A stretch of DNA of 9,323 nucleotides, taken from NCBI GenBank assembly GCA_023426425.1, contig JAFAAT010000040.1:1-9323 (forward strand). The letters are read 5' to 3'. Below the pieces are notes generated by a model. The model did no database searches and had not been told where the DNA came from. It was given only the letters and a program-made list of their open reading frames with translations. Positions within the stretch are counted from its first letter, which is position 1. Each line of letters begins with the position of its first letter. Source of the stretch: Bacteroidota bacterium. GTDB lineage: Bacteria > Bacteroidota > Bacteroidia > Chitinophagales > Chitinophagaceae. This document shows positions 6,947 to 9,323 of this stretch, piece by piece. The position numbers and the translations under genes are program-made.

Positions 6947-8032
6947 ATGAAGAATACCCCCTTTACCCAATTACATATTGCATTGGGAGCCAAAATGGCT
7001 GAATTCGCAGGCTACAACATGCCCATTTCTTACAGCAGCATCAATGAAGAGCATCATACCGTCCGCCAGAATGCAGGTGTGTTCGATGTAAGCCATATGG
7101 GTGAGTTCGTAGTAAGGGGTCCTAAAGCACTTGATCTGATCCAGCGCGTTACCAGTAATGATGCCAGCAAGCTCACTGCGGGCAAAGCTCAGTACTCCTG
7201 CCTGCCAAATGATAATGGCGGTATTGTAGACGATCTGATCGTCTACTGTATAAAGGAAAATGAGGAGTACCTCCTTGTGGTGAATGCATCCAATATCGAA
7301 AAGGACTGGAATTGGATCAGCGAACACAATACTGAAGGTGCAGAAGTTGAAAACATTTCTGACAAAACCGGACTTCTTGCTGTGCAGGGACCAAAAGCGG
7401 TGCAATACATGCAGGAGCTTACCGATATGGATATTTCGAATCTCAAGTACTACACCTTTGTGCAAGGTAGCTTTGCAGGTGTTGAGAATGTGATCATCAG
7501 CGCTACCGGATATACAGGATCGGGAGGTGTAGAGATATACTTTGAAGATAAAAATGACAATGCAGAAAAGATCTGGAATGAGATCTTCAGAGTAGGTGCA
7601 CCCAAAGGTCTGAAACCTATCGGCCTTGCAGCAAGAGACACCCTCCGTCTTGAGATGGGGTACTGCCTGTATGGTAATGATAATGATGATACCACGTCAC
7701 CATTAGAAGCAGGACTGGGCTGGATTACCAAGTTCACTAAAGATTTCACAGCAAAGGCAATACTTGAGCAACAGAAATCCGAAGGTATAAAGCGCAAGCT
7801 TGTGGGCCTTGCAATGATTGACAAAGGCATTCCCCGTCACGGCTATAAGATCCAGAATGCTGAGGGTGAAGAAATCGGTTATATTACCTCGGGCACACAA
7901 GCGCCAAGTCTGGGCAAGGCCATCGGTATGGCCTATGTGCGCAAAGACTTCGCCCAGGAAGGCAGCGACGTTTTCGTTATGATCCGCGACAAAGCTGTAA
8001 AGGCACAGGTGGTGAAGATGCCGTTTGCGTAA
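6947..8032 (+). CDS. gcvT: Aminomethyltransferase, glycine cleavage system T-protein
   Basis: GcvT transfers the methylene group from the aminomethyl-lipoyl arm of the H-protein to tetrahydrofolate, releasing ammonia and giving 5,10-methylene-THF, in the cytoplasm. At 361 residues it is full length (E. coli GcvT has 364). Family markers are FAGYNMPISY (20-29), GVFDVSHMGEF (44-54), GGIVDDLIVY (91-100) with the conserved Asp pair that includes the catalytic Asp, ATGYTGSGGVEIYF (186-199), the folate-side segment LAARDTLRLEMGYCLYGND (227-245) and GYITSGTQAPSLGKAIGMAYV (311-331). The start is the ATG at 6947, where the normal GcvT N-terminus begins. No other gcv gene is in the window, so the system is dispersed, as is common in Bacteroidota. 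A short inverted repeat and a -7-like box precede it. A membrane glycosyltransferase follows after 21 bases and may be cotranscribed. All conserved blocks are intact. Confidence 0.97.
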   Translation: MKNTPFTQLHIALGAKMAEFAGYNMPISYSSINEEHHTVRQNAGVFDVSHMGEFVVRGPKALDLIQRVTSNDASKLTAGKAQYSCLPNDNGGIVDDLIVYCIKENEEYLLVVNASNIEKDWNWISEHNTEGAEVENISDKTGLLAVQGPKAVQYMQELTDMDISNLKYYTFVQGSFAGVENVIISATGYTGSGGVEIYFEDKNDNAEKIWNEIFRVGAPKGLKPIGLAARDTLRLEMGYCLYGNDNDDTTSPLEAGLGWITKFTKDFTAKAILEQQKSEGIKRKLVGLAMIDKGIPRHGYKIQNAEGEEIGYITSGTQAPSLGKAIGMAYVRKDFAQEGSDVFVMIRDKAVKAQVVKMPFA

Positions 8033-8053
8033 GTTTTTATATTTTAACAGCCT

Positions 8054-9323
8054 ATGAACAAGGCAGTTATTTTCCTGAGAGACCGCTGGCCTTTGCTGGT
8101 GGTCCTTTTGGTTTTTATCATATTGAAGTTACCCCACCTCGATTATCTATTCTATTGGGATGAGAGCTGGCCTTACGCATCTGCGGTAAATGAGATGTAT
8201 CAGAAAGGAGTCAGTCTTTCACCCATTGCCCTTGGTGGCGAAATCAGCCGCGGGCACCCTCTGTTTTTCCACGCTGCTGCTGCAACCTGGATGAATATCT
8301 TCGGGGACTCCAATGTAGTAATGCATTCGTTTCCACTCTTTATCTCCGTTTGCACTCTAATTGGCGTGTATGAAGCAGGTCTTCGGTTTTTCAATAAGAA
8401 CCTTGCGAGCCTGGCGGTGATCTTGCTGGCATTCCAGGTTGCTTTCTTTGTACAGGCGTCGTTTGTCCTACTTGAGGTATTGGTCGGCTGCCTTGCCTTC
8501 TTTTCTATCTATTTCTACGTCCGCGAGAAACATTTTCTTACCGGACTTTTCCTCTCGATGCTGTTTTACACCAAAGAAAGTGGACTAGTGGTCGCTGTTG
8601 TATTGGGGATCGATGCTTGGATTACATTCTTTAGAGCTAAACTTCCGCTTCGCGAGCGGGTGTTTAAGCTTGTTTCTATCGCAGTTCCTATTGTCCTGAT
8701 CGGCATATTTTTCCTGGTACAGAAGTACTATAAGGGTTGGTACTTCCTGCCACTATACAACGACCTGATAGAAAAGAGCTGGGATAGCTATTTCGATAAG
8801 TTCAAAGGCTGTCTGCATTTTCTGTTTGACTGGGACGATAGATTTAGAATATACCAGTTTATTGGTGTGCTATCGATAATTACCGCTATCAGAACAAGAG
8901 CCATCCGGCACCTGGTGGTTCTGCTGCCAATAGCCGCGGTTTACATTATATTCAAGCAGCCAGACCTCTTGTCAAAGGAACTTCAGTTTGTCTTTGTACT
9001 TGTAAGTTTCATCGGAACTATCCTTTACCTGGCAAAAGAAATAAAGGAAATTGAATCCAGACGTTTTGTAGTACTCGCTGGTCTGTTCTGTGTTGCCTTT
9101 TGTCTGTTTACTGCGTTCAACCTTTTTATTCCCCGATACCTGATTGCTTCTCTCGTCCCCTCGCTGTTTGTTGCTGCGACACTTGTGTATGTACTAAGCA
9201 GACACTCGGCAAAATGGCTACTGTATTTAGGATTCCCTGTCGTAGTTGGTATATCCGCGTGGGCATTTCACAACAGTAAGGGTCATTTCGATATAGAAAT
9301 GGGAGCCTTCGATGCTATGGAAG
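8054..9323 (+). CDS. GT-C / ArnT-like membrane glycosyltransferase, N-terminal part
   Basis: From the ATG at 8054 an open frame runs 423 codons to the window edge without a stop, so the gene is cut off on the right. The product is a polytopic membrane protein, with hydrophobic segments at about 14-28, 91-108, 118-136, 141-155, 163-186, 206-222, 266-280, 287-300, 309-327, 338-358, 363-382 and 388-404. The layout matches the GT-C (PMT_2/ArnT-like, family 39) glycosyltransferases. The first periplasmic loop has an Asp-Glu pair (D36, E37 in YWDESWPY), followed by RGHPLFFH (66-73) in place of the usual HPPL region, then FYTKESGLV (171-179), like the conserved KE(S/T)GL segment. These enzymes use a polyprenyl-phosphate sugar to glycosylate lipids, polysaccharides or proteins on the periplasmic side; the acceptor cannot be inferred. 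It starts 21 bases after gcvT with no terminator between them, so read-through from gcvT is likely. Confidence 0.82.
   Translation, partial: MNKAVIFLRDRWPLLVVLLVFIILKLPHLDYLFYWDESWPYASAVNEMYQKGVSLSPIALGGEISRGHPLFFHAAAATWMNIFGDSNVVMHSFPLFISVCTLIGVYEAGLRFFNKNLASLAVILLAFQVAFFVQASFVLLEVLVGCLAFFSIYFYVREKHFLTGLFLSMLFYTKESGLVVAVVLGIDAWITFFRAKLPLRERVFKLVSIAVPIVLIGIFFLVQKYYKGWYFLPLYNDLIEKSWDSYFDKFKGCLHFLFDWDDRFRIYQFIGVLSIITAIRTRAIRHLVVLLPIAAVYIIFKQPDLLSKELQFVFVLVSFIGTILYLAKEIKEIESRRFVVLAGLFCVAFCLFTAFNLFIPRYLIASLVPSLFVAATLVYVLSRHSAKWLLYLGFPVVVGISAWAFHNSKGHFDIEMGAFDAME

Noticed and set aside
6971..7465. 164-residue minus-strand open frame inside gcvT
   Set aside because: It lies wholly antisense to a gene with every family motif intact and encodes no recognisable protein, so it is a shadow frame.

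Overview
The window reads as ordinary chromosome from a member of the Bacteroidota, probably a Chitinophagales-like lineage. The signs are a type IX secretion (T9SS) C-terminal sorting domain on a secreted surface protein, an ATP-dependent PEP carboxykinase, a lipoprotein with a Cys-Lys-Lys lipobox context, start codons without convincing Shine-Dalgarno sequences, and one TAnnTTTG-type -7 element. The placement rests on gene features only; no database comparison was possible. I saw no mobile element, CRISPR array, tRNA or rRNA.

Layout, left to right. (1) Positions 1-476 hold the C-terminal third of pckA (plus strand), closed by a strong hairpin terminator. (2) A 353-base gap without a gene follows. 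It leads into a T9SS-exported surface protein (886-2333, plus) that is split by a one-base frameshift in a run of five C. (3) A hairpin at about 2345-2373 separates it from a convergent minus-strand group. In transcription order that group is a 749-residue CPA2-type cation/proton antiporter with two C-terminal TrkA-C domains, a 54-residue very basic small protein, and a two-repeat SPW membrane protein. (4) Divergent from the antiporter is a plus-strand pair, a calcineurin-like metallophosphoesterase lipoprotein and a secreted protein of outer-membrane-barrel character, separated by two bases. (5) gcvT follows, the T-protein of the glycine cleavage system. Then comes the start of a polytopic GT-C/ArnT-like glycosyltransferase that runs off the right edge.

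How they fit together. pckA (gluconeogenesis) and gcvT (one-carbon metabolism) are housekeeping genes. The antiporter, small basic protein and SPW protein form a plausible envelope or ion-homeostasis transcription unit. The phosphoesterase and barrel-like protein are probably co-translated and both act outside the cytoplasm. No obviously new multi-gene system is visible. The points most worth checking are the frameshifted surface protein, the antiporter's extra membrane module and lack of a nucleotide-binding RCK-N domain, the small basic protein, and the phosphoesterase/barrel pair.
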